DNA of 64,000 nucleotides from Streptomyces sp. f51 (GCF_037940415.1 NZ_CP149798.1:3589001-3653000); one strand, 5' to 3'; counted from the first letter of the stretch, positions 8,701 through 17,931 are shown. Translations and numbers: made by a program. Notes: generated by a model from the letters alone, not told the origin.

Positions 8701-9922
8701 CGCCCAGCCCGCGCTCCCCGCGGCTCCCGCCCCGCTCCCCCCGGAGCGTCCGGCCGCGCGGGTCGCCCAGCCGCTGCCCGCCGAGGCGGCGCCCGCGTCC
8801 GCCCCGGCCGACCCCAACTCGACGCAGGGCCGTGCCATAAGCGTGCGCACGCTCGGCCAGGGCGTTCCGTTCGCCCGTCAGGTCGCGGCGGCCCAGCCGG
8901 GCGGCGGTGTCCAGGCCCCGACGCCTCCCCCGCACGCGACGAACGGCGGAGGACGCCGCCGCAAGCTCGGCACTCCGCCGGAGCCCGCCGACCGTCCGGA
9001 GACGGCCGCGCGCGCCCTTCCTGGCGGTGCCCAGCCGGGTGCGGGACCCCGGCGGCCCGGCACCACCGAGGGCGCCGGACGGTCGTACGCCATAGGAGCA
9101 CCCGACGAGAACGCCGCCGAGGGCCCCGAGCCGCTCGACGGTCCCGGCGGTGCCGTCGAGGTCGCCGACCAGCCGCAGCCGCGGCCCGTGGACGACGAAC
9201 TGCCCCCGGAGCCCCTGGACAACCCGCGGCGGCTGCTCGTGTGGCCCGCGCCCGACGCCGGCACCGCGCAGGCGCTGAGCGACCGCGGCTACCGGCCGGT
9301 CGTCGTGAACTCGCGCGAGGAGGTGGACGCGCAGATCGCCGCGTTCCCGGCCGCGCTGTTCGTGGACCCGCTGACCGGCCCGATCACCCGCACGGCGCTT
9401 CAGTCCCTGCGCCAGGCCGCCGTCGCGGCCGAGGTTCCGGTCCTGGTGACGGCCGGGCTCGGACAGGCGACGCGCGAGGAGGCGTACGGGGCCGACCCGG
9501 CCGTCCTGCTGAAGGCGCTCGCCCCGCGCGACTCCGAGCAGCACCCGCCGCGCGTCCTGCTCATCGAGGAGCACGCGGAGATCGCGCTCGCGCTGACGGC
9601 CACGCTGGAGCGGCGCGGGATGCAGGTCGCGCGCGCCTCGACGGACGAGGACGCGGTCACGCTGGCCTCGCAGATGCGGCCGAACCTCGTGGTGATGGAC
9701 CTGATGCAGGTGCGGCGCCGACGGGCCGGGATCGTCGACTGGCTGCGGGCGAACGGGCAGTTGAACCGCACACCGCTGGTCGTCTACACCGCTGCCGTCG
9801 ACACGGCCGAACTGCCGCGGCTGGCCGCGGGGGAGTCGGTGCTGTTCCTCGCCGAACGCTCGACGACCGACGAGGTCCAGGAGCGGATCGTCGACCTGCT
9901 GGCCCGCGTCGGCACCAACTAG
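5741..9922 (+). CDS. Large PAS-PAS sensor with degenerate kinase and receiver domains
   Basis: A 1393-residue signalling protein. GTG start with AGGGAGG 9 nt upstream. Two PAS domains (about 10-130 and 150-265) lead into a coiled coil (about 268-345) and a HisKA-like helix with His in LGHSLRGPL. The ATPase region (about 400-560) lacks the usual Asn box and clear glycine boxes. A long disordered part (about 565-1160) holds six (S/T/G)GRRRR-type motifs, an Ala-Gln repeat (about 785-832) and a PVPAQ/PVPGQ repeat (about 883-927). Two receiver-like domains end the protein (about 1162-1265 and 1269-1393). The last keeps an Asp (VVMDLM) but lacks the conserved Lys. It is probably a scaffold or pseudokinase; no transmembrane segment is seen. 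Confidence 0.8.
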   Translation: MSSRPSRGAARLAAILDALPDALVLVNANGTVVNANTIALEAFETPGTALVGRGLLDLLPEFDSRLIPGSMRRPDSTDERGRTKPTRMTARRTDGSEFPVEVTSANLESGQQAYDNYGPLPDELLMLVVRDLSGTVDTEAELARSQRQTEMILRAAAEGVVGTDTDGRVVLVNPAAAQILGYRASDLGGRELHTLVLHSRADGEPFPYSESALADTLRSGRKHRVRGQVLWSKSGDQVPVDLTTSPVRDGDQLVGAVMTFTDRRPYDTLVEEKEAAATRHTEELERLGEEHTAELEKLREDHSAELTGLTEAHEEELAAGEERYAALGEREKDRFEALSARHEQLLAVLGHSLRGPLDQLRGELAKLAADDAGQLWPEANQVLHHLAAGYSRITTLVDNVLGYQRLDAGVDTIFRTNVMLDAVVAAGVEGAIDLIGPGRVQFAVHAPPIEAEVDPQRLARALAHLVADVAGVDATGNAPVSAGGYMDNTVVVAAAQRGEVVRIEVRGPYAGGDPVHEPIVRGIVRAHGGVLQTHEVPGMSGSAYVLEVPIGGGAGAVPPGSVAPIGTEIALAEQPPQQSGGRRRARRASTDAFLESEESGESGPQALEAAGATAPTGRRRRRAAEEQAAVEAAPAQQQGEGTEDGSGGTGRRRGRPSPAEGTGEARDASDAVSEGAVVMAGEHGAGTAAVGSGLGGTVPPQGVPVPSGRRARRDGEQNALPAAPAPDQGADEDDDTDEAGLPTGRRRRALAAAAERAAAQDAQETGARAVFALPPAEADRSPEYVQAAAQAQAAQAQAVQAQAAQVQAAQAQVAQAAQAQVQAQVALAQQADGRHDAMRHDPEDDHTPPQPHPVSTPTGRRRARQIAEPAPAAAGAPGQALPAQGAPGQPVPAQPVPGQSVPAQAVPAQAVPGQPVPALGQTVPAQGVAQGLPAQVAPAAAAAGQPVPTGLPAAARPGAAPAPAPAPSWPDANTTTGTGAPAPSGAAAQPALPAAPAPLPPERPAARVAQPLPAEAAPASAPADPNSTQGRAISVRTLGQGVPFARQVAAAQPGGGVQAPTPPPHATNGGGRRRKLGTPPEPADRPETAARALPGGAQPGAGPRRPGTTEGAGRSYAIGAPDENAAEGPEPLDGPGGAVEVADQPQPRPVDDELPPEPLDNPRRLLVWPAPDAGTAQALSDRGYRPVVVNSREEVDAQIAAFPAALFVDPLTGPITRTALQSLRQAAVAAEVPVLVTAGLGQATREEAYGADPAVLLKALAPRDSEQHPPRVLLIEEHAEIALALTATLERRGMQVARASTDEDAVTLASQMRPNLVVMDLMQVRRRRAGIVDWLRANGQLNRTPLVVYTAAVDTAELPRLAAGESVLFLAERSTTDEVQERIVDLLARVGTN

Positions 9923-9968
9923 GGGCGCTTCGGCACCAACTGGGGCCCCTACGCCCGTGAGAAGCGTG

Positions 9969-10008
9969 TGAGCCGGGAGGACCGCCCTGGGGCGGTCCTC
10001 CCGGCTCA
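9969..10008. terminator. Bidirectional terminator
   Basis: An 18-bp perfect stem, TGAGCCGGGAGGACCGCC (9969-9986) with its complement at 9991-10008, and a 4-nt loop. It lies between the converging PAS sensor and acyl-CoA ligase genes. Confidence 0.88.
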
Positions 10009-10031
10009 TGTGTGCCGTACGCGCGTCGGAG

Positions 10032-11687
<1,656 letters not shown>

Positions 11688-11712
11688 GGCGTCCTCCCGG
11701 GGGCGACATTGC

Positions 11713-11765
11713 CTACGCGGTAGTAATGGGTTCCGCTGATTCTGCGCACATACCGCGTGGTATGT
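11713..11765. promoter_or_regulatory. Paired palindromes upstream of the acyl-CoA ligase
   Basis: ACATACC-GCGT-GGTATGT (11748-11765) is a perfect 18-bp palindrome. CTAC-GCG-GTAG (11713-11723) is a second, related one; both share a TAC..GCG..GTA pattern. They lie 26-78 bp before the ligase start, as expected for a TetR-type operator. Confidence 0.5.
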
Positions 11766-11787
11766 CACTAGGCCCCGGAATGATCGA

Positions 11788-12381
11788 TCACCGCAGGACA
11801 CGCTCGGACACCGGCCGGGGGCCTTCCCTGCGCACGGGTATGAGCTCGGGGTCCTCGCGCAGTTTGCCCAGCGCGCGGGAGACGGCGGACTTGACCGTGC
11901 CCACGGAGACCCCGAGGATCTCCGCGGTCTGGGCCTCGCTCAGGTCCTCGTAGTACCGCAGCACCACCATCGCGCGCTGCCGTGCCGGCAGCTTGGTGAT
12001 CGCCCGCCACATCGCGTCGTGCAGGGCCTGCTGCTCGGCGGGGTCGGCGGCGGGCAGGCCCTCGGGCTCCGGCAGTTCCTCGCACACGAACTCGTCGACC
12101 TTGCGCTTGCGCCACTGCGAGGTCCGGGTGTTCAGCAGGGCACGTCGCACGTAGCCGTCCAGCGCCCGGTGGTCCTCGATCCGGTCCCAGGCGACGTACG
12201 TCTTCGTCAGCGCCGTCTGCAACAGGTCCTCGGCGTCGCTCGGGTTCGCGGTGAGCGACCGGGCGGTCCGCAGCAGCACCGGCTGGCGCGCCTTCACGTA
12301 CGACGAGAACGACGGGTACGACAGGGTCCGTGCCGCCCCGGTGGCGGCGTCCGAGGCGCTCGTGCAGACGAGTGTGGTCAT
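11788..12381 (-). CDS. ECF RNA polymerase sigma factor (SigE family)
   Basis: A 197-residue sigma factor. Region 2 covers about 25-95 (LLRTARSLTANPSDAEDLLQ, then TYVAWDRIEDHRALDGYVRR). Region 4 covers about 130-185, ending in an HTH (SEAQTAEILGVSVGTVKSAV). It directs RNA polymerase to a special promoter class. No anti-sigma gene is adjacent. The -10-like TAGCGT sits 6 nt before the ATG, so the mRNA is probably leaderless. A large gap with hairpins lies upstream. Confidence 0.88.
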   Translation of the reverse strand: MTTLVCTSASDAATGAARTLSYPSFSSYVKARQPVLLRTARSLTANPSDAEDLLQTALTKTYVAWDRIEDHRALDGYVRRALLNTRTSQWRKRKVDEFVCEELPEPEGLPAADPAEQQALHDAMWRAITKLPARQRAMVVLRYYEDLSEAQTAEILGVSVGTVKSAVSRALGKLREDPELIPVRREGPRPVSERVLR

Positions 12382-12393
12382 GGCTCCACGCTA
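12382..12393 (-). promoter_or_regulatory. -10 element of a probable leaderless promoter, ECF sigma gene
   Basis: TAGCGT (12393-12388 on the minus strand) is followed by 6 nt and the ATG, placing the transcription start at or next to the start codon. Confidence 0.5.
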
Positions 12394-12563
12394 GGTTCGC
12401 CCCCTCGTCCGGCGGATCGGCCGCAGGTCCCGAAGCCATGTCCGCCTCAGGTTGTAGAACCGGGGTCGGCCTCACCTCCTGAAGGTGGACACGCCTGTCG
12501 CCGCGTCTGAGGGTTCGCCCCTGAGAGACGGTGGCCGTCGCGGGTTCGGTCCGGTGGGGGGTC

Positions 12564-12649
12564 GGGGCCGTGCCGGTGCATCAGCCCGTCGCCGTTGGGT
12601 GAGGGGTGGGCGTCGGTGGCGACGGGCATCGATGTACCGGCACGGCCCC
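12564..12649. repeat. Long inverted repeat (hairpin) in the 12.4-13.0 kb gap
   Basis: GGGGCCGTGCCGGT (12564-12577) pairs with 12636-12649, and GCCCGTCGCC (12584-12593) pairs with GGCGACGGGC (12618-12627). This gives 24 perfect base pairs around a small internal loop. It lies between the sigma gene start and the end of the igr-like operon and could be that operon's terminator or a cruciform. No coding sequence is seen in 12382-13000. Confidence 0.65.
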
Positions 12650-12743
12650 TCGCGTCCGATTCCGGGTGCGGGTGCGTCGTGGTGCCCGGTCCACATTCCG
12701 GCCCCGGCCGGGGAGAGTTTCAGCCCCTCACGTGCGTGATCTT

Positions 12744-12885
12744 CAGCCTCTCCGGCGATTGAGGAGCGGGGGCTGGGGGGGAGCCCCGGGGGTGGCCTCT
12801 CCGCCGGCCCGCCCCCTTTGGGTTCCGGGAGCAGTCAGCCCCTCCGGCGATTGAGGAGCGGGGGGCCGGGGGCGGAGCCCCCGGG
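12744..12885. repeat. Two copies of a Streptomyces dispersed palindromic repeat
   Basis: Two near-identical copies of about 49 bp, at 12744-12792 and 12836-12885. Each begins CAGCC(T/C)CTCCGGCGATTG and ends in a G-rich/C-rich stem. This dispersed element is often seen between Streptomyces genes. Confidence 0.65.
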
Positions 12886-13000
12886 TACGGGTTGGGTAGG
12901 GGCGGAGGGGGCGAAAAGAAGGGGGCGCGCGGCTGGGCAGGTCGGTCCTTCGGGGCCGGGTGGGCCGGGAAGTGCGAGGTGATTCGTGGTGGCCGTGGTC

Positions 13001-14167
13001 TCAGGTGTCGGTCCCGAGGATCAGGCCCGAGGTCGGGACCCCGGTTCCCGCCGTCACCAGGACACGGGCGGCGCCCGGCACCTGGTTCACGGAGCTGCCC
13101 CGCAGCTGCCGTACGCCCTCCGCTATCCCGTTCATCCCGTGCAGGTACGCCTCCCCGAGCTGTCCCCCGTGCGTGTTCAGGGGAAGCCTCTCCTCGGCGA
13201 CGAAGTCCGCGGCCTCACCAGGCTTGCAGAAGCCGAACTCCTCCAGCTGCATCAGCACGAACGGCGTGAAGTGGTCGTACAGGATGCCCACGTCGATGTC
13301 CGCCGGGCCGATCCCCGCGGTCCGCCACAGCTGCCTGGCCACCACGCCCATCTCCGGGAGCCCGGTCAGGTCGTCCCGGTAGAAGCTGGTCATCTGCTCC
13401 TGCGCGCGGCCCGCTCCCTGGGCGGCGGCCGCGACCACCGCAGGGGGGCGCCGCAGATCGCGGGCCCGCTCCACCGAGGTGACCACCAGGGCCTGGCCGC
13501 CGTCGGTCTCCTGGCAGCAGTCCAGCAGCCGCAGCGGCTCCACGATCCACCGCGAGGCCGCGTGCTCGGCGAGGGTGATCGGCCTGCCGTGGAAGTACGC
13601 GGCCGGGTTCGTCGCCGCGTACTTCCGGTCCACCACCGCGACATGACCGAACGCCTCGGGGGTCAGTCCGTAGGTGTGCAGATACCGCCGGGCCGCCATC
13701 GCCACCCAGGAGGCCGGGGTGAGCAGCCCGAACGGCAGGGCCCAGCCCAGCGCCGCCCCCTCCGCCGAGGGCTCCCGCCGCTGGACGCCCGAGCCGAACC
13801 TGCGGCCCGACCGCTCGTTGAACGCGCGGTAGCAGACCACGACCTCGGCCACTCCGGCGGCGACCGCGAGCGCCGCCTGCTGGACGGTCGCGCACGCCGC
13901 CCCGCCGCCGTAGTGGACGCGCGAGAAGAACGACAACTCCCCCATCCCGGCCGCCTGCGCGACGGTGATCTCCGGGCTCGTGTCCATCGTGAACGTCACC
14001 AGACCGTCCACGTCGCCCGGCGTCAGCCCCGCGTCGTCCAGCGCGGCCCGCACCGCCTCCACCGCGAGACGCAGCTCGCTGCGCCCCGAGTCCTTGGAGA
14101 ACTCGGTGGCCCCGATCCCGGCGATCGCCGCCCGCCCGCCGAGACCGTCCCGCCCGCGTACGCTCAT
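13001..14167 (-). CDS. ltp2: Thiolase-fold lipid-transfer protein / retro-aldolase (Ltp2-like)
   Basis: A 388-residue thiolase-like protein lacking the usual condensing Cys motif. It matches the lipid-transfer-protein group, with NTHGGQLGEAYLHGMNGIAE and YDHFTPFVLMQLEEFGFC. In mycobacteria and rhodococci Ltp2 works with the ChsH2 DUF35 domain to split the hydrated steroid side-chain thioester, releasing propionyl-CoA and a 17-keto steroid. It is the last gene of a five-gene operon and overlaps the chsH1-like gene by 4 nt. The assignment rests on motifs plus operon content; the natural substrate here is not shown. Confidence 0.83.
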   Translation of the reverse strand: MSVRGRDGLGGRAAIAGIGATEFSKDSGRSELRLAVEAVRAALDDAGLTPGDVDGLVTFTMDTSPEITVAQAAGMGELSFFSRVHYGGGAACATVQQAALAVAAGVAEVVVCYRAFNERSGRRFGSGVQRREPSAEGAALGWALPFGLLTPASWVAMAARRYLHTYGLTPEAFGHVAVVDRKYAATNPAAYFHGRPITLAEHAASRWIVEPLRLLDCCQETDGGQALVVTSVERARDLRRPPAVVAAAAQGAGRAQEQMTSFYRDDLTGLPEMGVVARQLWRTAGIGPADIDVGILYDHFTPFVLMQLEEFGFCKPGEAADFVAEERLPLNTHGGQLGEAYLHGMNGIAEGVRQLRGSSVNQVPGAARVLVTAGTGVPTSGLILGTDT

Positions 14168-14610
14168 GCCGCACCGCCCGCAGAAGGCCTCTCGGCGGAC
14201 GGCGCGTCCGCGTGGCGCGCGCCGGCGGAGGCCGGGACCGTGACGGTCACCGTTCCCGTCACGTGCCGGCCGATGCCGTTGGCGCCGAGGATCCGCACGG
14301 TCGCCGTGTCGCCGTCGACCTCCTCGACGCGGCCGGTCAACACCATGGTGTCTCCAGGATGGTTGGGGGCGCCGAGCCGGATCGCGACCCCGCGCAGCAC
14401 GGCGGCCGGGCCGAAGTGGTCGGTCACGTACCGTCCGACCAGGCCGTTGGTCGTCAGGATGTTCATGAAGATGTCCGGCGACCCCTTCGCGCGCGCCAGG
14501 TCCGCGTCGTGGTGCACGTCCTGGTAGTCCCGTGAGGCGATCGCCCCGGCCACGATCAGCGTGCGGGTGATCTCGATCTCCAGCGGCGGAATTTCGTCGC
14601 CCACCCTCAT
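14164..14610 (-). CDS. chsH1: MaoC-like hydratase subunit (ChsH1-like)
   Basis: A 148-residue single hot-dog hydratase. SRDYQDVHHD carries the Asp/His pair of the R-hydratase motif. In steroid degraders ChsH1 pairs with ChsH2 to hydrate the 17(20)-ene three-carbon side-chain CoA thioester. The start overlaps the upstream stop (ATGA) and its own stop overlaps ltp2. The last 20 residues are Ala/Ser-rich and probably disordered. Confidence 0.83.
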   Translation of the reverse strand: MRVGDEIPPLEIEITRTLIVAGAIASRDYQDVHHDADLARAKGSPDIFMNILTTNGLVGRYVTDHFGPAAVLRGVAIRLGAPNHPGDTMVLTGRVEEVDGDTATVRILGANGIGRHVTGTVTVTVPASAGARHADAPSAERPSAGGAA

Positions 14611-15680
14611 GTCCCCGCCTCCCCTTCCACGATCAACTCCCCCATTTCCTGGAGCAGTTCGTCCCCGCAGCCGAGATGGGCGTCCAGCTGCCTGCCCCAC
14701 AGGAAGTGCCGGTGCACGGGATGTCCGAGGTCGGCGCCCGCCCCGCCGTGCAGATGCTGGCCCGTGTGCACCACCCGCCGGCCCGCCTCGGCGGCCCACC
14801 AGGCCGCCGTGAGGGCGTGCGTCGCCCAGGGCAGCCCCTCGTCGCGCCGCCACGCCGCCTCGTACGCCGTCACGCGGATCGCCTCGGTGTCCATGTACGC
14901 GTCGGCGGCCCGCAGTTGGACGCCCTGCCGGACGGCGAGCGGCTGCCCGAACTGCTCGCGCGTGTTCGTGTGCTCCACCGCCCGTGCCAGCGACCCCGCG
15001 CACACACCGGCCTGGAGTCCCGCGAAGGCGGTACGCGCCGTCGCCAGCACGTCGTCGTACGCCCCGGCGCCGCCCAGCGGCTCGGCCGGTGTCCCCTCCA
15101 GCACCAGCCGCCCCGCCGACCAGGGCGCCGTCAGCTCGACCGGCTCCCTCGCCGCCGCCTCCGCCGCACGCACCAGCCAGAGCCGGCGCCGGCCGTCGGC
15201 GACGAGCACATGGGTGGCGTCGCGCAGCCACGGGACGGCGGGCAGGACACCGGTCAGCTCCCCGGGGGCGGAGGGTGATCCGGAGGCGGCCGGGGAGGAG
15301 GGCCCCGAGAACGCGGACATCGCGCCCGGGTCCGTGATCGCCCCGGTCACCACCACCGTCCCGTCGGCGATCCCCGGCAGCAGCCGCTCGCGCTGCTCGG
15401 GCGAACCGTGCGCCGTCACCGCGAGCAGTCCGTAGACACAGCTCACCGCGAACGGCACCTGCGCCGTGGTGCGCCCCTGCTCCTCGAGCAGCAGGACCAG
15501 CCCGAGGAGCCCGGTGTCGGTCACCGCTCCCACCAGTCCCGCCGCGCACAGTTCCTTCCACAGTCCGGCGTCGCTGCCGGTCCCGGCCGCGGTGAGCCGT
15601 TCGTGGGTGGAGAGATCGCCGAAGATCCGCGCGGCCAGCTCCGCGGCGGCCGTCTGTTCCCCGGTGGGCGTGAAGTCCAT
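14607..15680 (-). CDS. chsE1: Acyl-CoA dehydrogenase subunit (ChsE1/FadE28-like)
   Basis: A 357-residue acyl-CoA dehydrogenase, shorter than a full-length family member. It opens with MDFTPTGEQ like FadE28 and ends with the C-terminal helical domain (TREQFGQPLAVRQGVQLRAAD, HLHGGAGADLGHPVHRHF). In the mycobacterial igr operon such a subunit forms an obligate heterotetramer with FadE29. The ATG at 15680 follows the previous stop by one base and has GGGGGGAG upstream. A Ser/Pro/Gly-rich loop of about 15 residues lies near residue 145. Confidence 0.82.
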   Translation of the reverse strand: MDFTPTGEQTAAAELAARIFGDLSTHERLTAAGTGSDAGLWKELCAAGLVGAVTDTGLLGLVLLLEEQGRTTAQVPFAVSCVYGLLAVTAHGSPEQRERLLPGIADGTVVVTGAITDPGAMSAFSGPSSPAASGSPSAPGELTGVLPAVPWLRDATHVLVADGRRRLWLVRAAEAAAREPVELTAPWSAGRLVLEGTPAEPLGGAGAYDDVLATARTAFAGLQAGVCAGSLARAVEHTNTREQFGQPLAVRQGVQLRAADAYMDTEAIRVTAYEAAWRRDEGLPWATHALTAAWWAAEAGRRVVHTGQHLHGGAGADLGHPVHRHFLWGRQLDAHLGCGDELLQEMGELIVEGEAGT

Positions 15681-15681
15681 G

Positions 15682-16647
15682 TCAGCTCCCCCCGCCGGGG
15701 CCGCCGACCGTCTGCGCCGCACGAAACACGGGCAGTTCCAGCTCCTCGTCGTACCGCTGGAACGCGAGCCGCACCGGCATCCCGATCCGCACCTCGTCGT
15801 GCGGCACGCCCACCACGTTGCTCACGATCCGCACCCCCTCGGCGAGCTCGACGAGGGCGACGGCGTAGGGCGGGTCGAAGGCCGGGAAGGGCGGATGGTG
15901 CATGACGACGTACGAGTACACGGTCCCCTCGCCGCCCGATGCGACCGTGTCCCAGTCCGGGCCGCCGCACGCGCCGCACCCCGGCAGCCACGGGAACCTC
16001 AGCGCCCCGCAGTCCGTGCAGCGCTGGATCAGCAGCCGGTGCCGCCCGACGCCCTCCCAGAACCCGGCGTTGTCGCGGTTGATCACCGGACGCGGACGTC
16101 TGCTCCCCGCCTCCGCGGGCTCCGGCCGCCGGCCGCCGTCCCGCGGACTCCGCCGCGCCGGGGCGTACTTGAGGATGCGGAACCGGTGGGTCCCGGCGAG
16201 TTCACCGCCCGCCCTGATGTCCATGCGCGTGGTGACGAAGTACCCCGTGCCCAGCTTGGTCGTCTTGAGCCCGGACACGGACTCGATCATCGAGTCGAAG
16301 GTGATCTCGTCCCCGGGGCGCAGCGGGCGCAGGTACTCCTGCTCGCAGTCGGTGGCGACCACCGAGGTGTATCCGGCGCCGTCGAGCAGGGCGAACAGCT
16401 CGTCGTAGGTCGTGGAGCGGCCGGGGCGGTCGGTGTGCCCGGACAGGCCGCTCATCGTCCACGCCTGGAGCATGGTCGGCGGGGCCACGGCGTCCGGCCC
16501 CCGGTAGGCCGGGTTGGTGTCGCCCATGGCCTCGCACCAGTGCCGGATCATCGGCGCGTTCACCGGGTCCCTGCCGACGCCCCCGGCGGTGGCGGCACGC
16601 CCCTCGTACTCCTTCAGCCGTTCCGTCAGTCCGTCCCCCTCGTTCAC
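15682..16647 (-). CDS. chsH2: MaoC-like domain fused to DUF35 OB-fold (ChsH2-like)
   Basis: A 321-residue protein: N-terminal MaoC-like hot-dog domain (about 1-165), Arg/Pro-rich linker (about 165-190), then a DUF35 domain. The DUF35 part starts with a rubredoxin-like zinc ribbon (C-x2-C then C-x2-C in CTDCGALRFPWLPGCGACGG) followed by an OB fold. This is the architecture of ChsH2, the partner of both ChsH1 (hydratase) and Ltp2 (aldolase). GTG start overlaps the previous stop (GTGA). Confidence 0.84.
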   Translation of the reverse strand: MNEGDGLTERLKEYEGRAATAGGVGRDPVNAPMIRHWCEAMGDTNPAYRGPDAVAPPTMLQAWTMSGLSGHTDRPGRSTTYDELFALLDGAGYTSVVATDCEQEYLRPLRPGDEITFDSMIESVSGLKTTKLGTGYFVTTRMDIRAGGELAGTHRFRILKYAPARRSPRDGGRRPEPAEAGSRRPRPVINRDNAGFWEGVGRHRLLIQRCTDCGALRFPWLPGCGACGGPDWDTVASGGEGTVYSYVVMHHPPFPAFDPPYAVALVELAEGVRIVSNVVGVPHDEVRIGMPVRLAFQRYDEELELPVFRAAQTVGGPGGGS

Positions 16648-17894
16648 CGCCGCCCCCTTCTCATGCCGAGCCGCATCGTCGCGACGATCTCCCGCTGCAC
16701 CTCGCTCACCCCGCCCCCGAACGTGTTGATCTGGGCCGCCCGGTTCATCCGCTCCAGTTCGCCGCCCCCGAAGGCCCCCGGCGAACCGGAGCGGACCAGC
16801 GCCTCGGGGCCCACGATCTGCTGGCACATCCGGTACACCGCGACCGCCGTCTCGGTCCCCATGACCTTCACCGCGCTCGCGTCCCCCGGAGCGGGCCCGC
16901 CGGCTCCCACGGCCCCCACCAGACGCCAGTTGAGCAGGCGGGTCGCGGCCAGCCGGGCATGCACCTCGGCGAGCCGGTACCGCACCCACGGCTCGTCCGC
17001 CCGGCGCCGTCCGGTCACCGGATCGGGCGTGCGGGCCGCCTCCAGAGCGGCCGCGCAGAAGTCCTCGGCCTGCATGCCGATCGCGGCGAGGGCCACCCGC
17101 TCGTGGTTCAGCTGGCTGGTGACGAGTGCCCAGCCGCCGTTCTCCTCGCCGACCAGGTTCCCGGCCGGGACGCGGATCCCGTCGTAGTAGGTCGCCGTCG
17201 TGGTCTGGCCGCCCACGGTCTCGATCGGTGTCCAGGAGAAGCCGGGGGCGTCCGTGGGGACGAGCAGGATCGAGATGCCCCGGTGCCGCGGTGCGTCCGG
17301 GTCGGTGCGGCAGGCGAGCCAGATCCAGTCGGCGTTCTGGGCGTTGGACGTGAAGATCTTCTGCCCGTCGATCCGCCAGAGCCCGCCGCCGTCATCGGTC
17401 GGGCCGTCGGCGGCCGGGCCGTCATCGGCCGGGCCGTCGACGCCGGTCCCTTCCGGTCCGCTGCTCCCCGCGGCCTCGCGGACCGCGCGGGTGCGCAGGG
17501 AGGCCAGGTCCGTACCGGCGGAGGGTTCCGAGTACCCGATGGCGAAGACGAGTTCGCCCTTCAGGATCCGCGGCAGGAAGAACTCCTTCTGCTCGTCGCT
17601 GCCGTACTTCATGAGGGTCGGTCCGACGGTGTTCAGCGTGACCATCGAGACGGGAGCGCCGGCCCGGTAGGCCTCGTCGAAGAAGACGAACTGCTCGTCC
17701 GCTCCGCGCCCCTGCCCGCCGTACGCGACCGGCCAGCCGAGCCCGAGCAGACCGTCGGCGCCCATGCGGCGCAGCAGCGCCCGCTGCCGGCCGGGGTCGT
17801 CGGCGGGCGGCGGACCGTCCGGCATCAGATCCCGGAAGTACGCGCGGAGTTCGGCGCGCAGCCGCTGCTGGCGCTCGGTGGGGGCGAGGTGCAC
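16644..17894 (-). CDS. chsE2: Acyl-CoA dehydrogenase subunit (ChsE2/FadE29-like)
   Basis: A 416-residue acyl-CoA dehydrogenase. GLGWPVAYGG, VGPTLMKYGSDEQKEFFLP, FAIGYSEPSAGTDLASLRT, WLACRTDP and INTFGGGVSEVQREIVA closely match FadE29, half of the ChsE1-ChsE2 complex that desaturates the three-carbon steroid side chain. About 30 extra Gly/Asp/Pro residues interrupt the middle beta domain (about 140-170), coded partly by a 15-bp repeat. It is the first gene of the operon, with GTG start and GGAGGG 9 nt upstream. A palindromic operator candidate lies 38 bp before it. Confidence 0.85.
   Translation of the reverse strand: MHLAPTERQQRLRAELRAYFRDLMPDGPPPADDPGRQRALLRRMGADGLLGLGWPVAYGGQGRGADEQFVFFDEAYRAGAPVSMVTLNTVGPTLMKYGSDEQKEFFLPRILKGELVFAIGYSEPSAGTDLASLRTRAVREAAGSSGPEGTGVDGPADDGPAADGPTDDGGGLWRIDGQKIFTSNAQNADWIWLACRTDPDAPRHRGISILLVPTDAPGFSWTPIETVGGQTTTATYYDGIRVPAGNLVGEENGGWALVTSQLNHERVALAAIGMQAEDFCAAALEAARTPDPVTGRRRADEPWVRYRLAEVHARLAATRLLNWRLVGAVGAGGPAPGDASAVKVMGTETAVAVYRMCQQIVGPEALVRSGSPGAFGGGELERMNRAAQINTFGGGVSEVQREIVATMRLGMRRGRR
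17401..17445. repeat. In-frame 15-bp tandem repeat within chsE2
   Basis: Three units beginning GGGCCGTC start at 17401, 17416 and 17431. On the coding strand they give Gly-Pro-(Ala/Thr)-Asp/Ala repeats inside the extra loop of the dehydrogenase, so copy-number change would not break the frame. Confidence 0.6.
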
Positions 17895-17931
17895 GGCGGC
17901 GGCCCTCCAGGACCTCGTACGAACAAGGTTT

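Noticed and set aside
5858..10009. A 1383-codon open frame on the minus strand opposite the PAS sensor gene
   Set aside because: It is a GC-bias shadow: Arg/Gly/Val-rich with no domain, while the plus strand shows PAS domains and a good ribosome-binding site.
13001..14527. Plus-strand open frame (about 510 codons) opposite ltp2 and chsH1
   Set aside because: No family motifs; the minus strand holds a five-gene operon with perfect start-stop overlaps.
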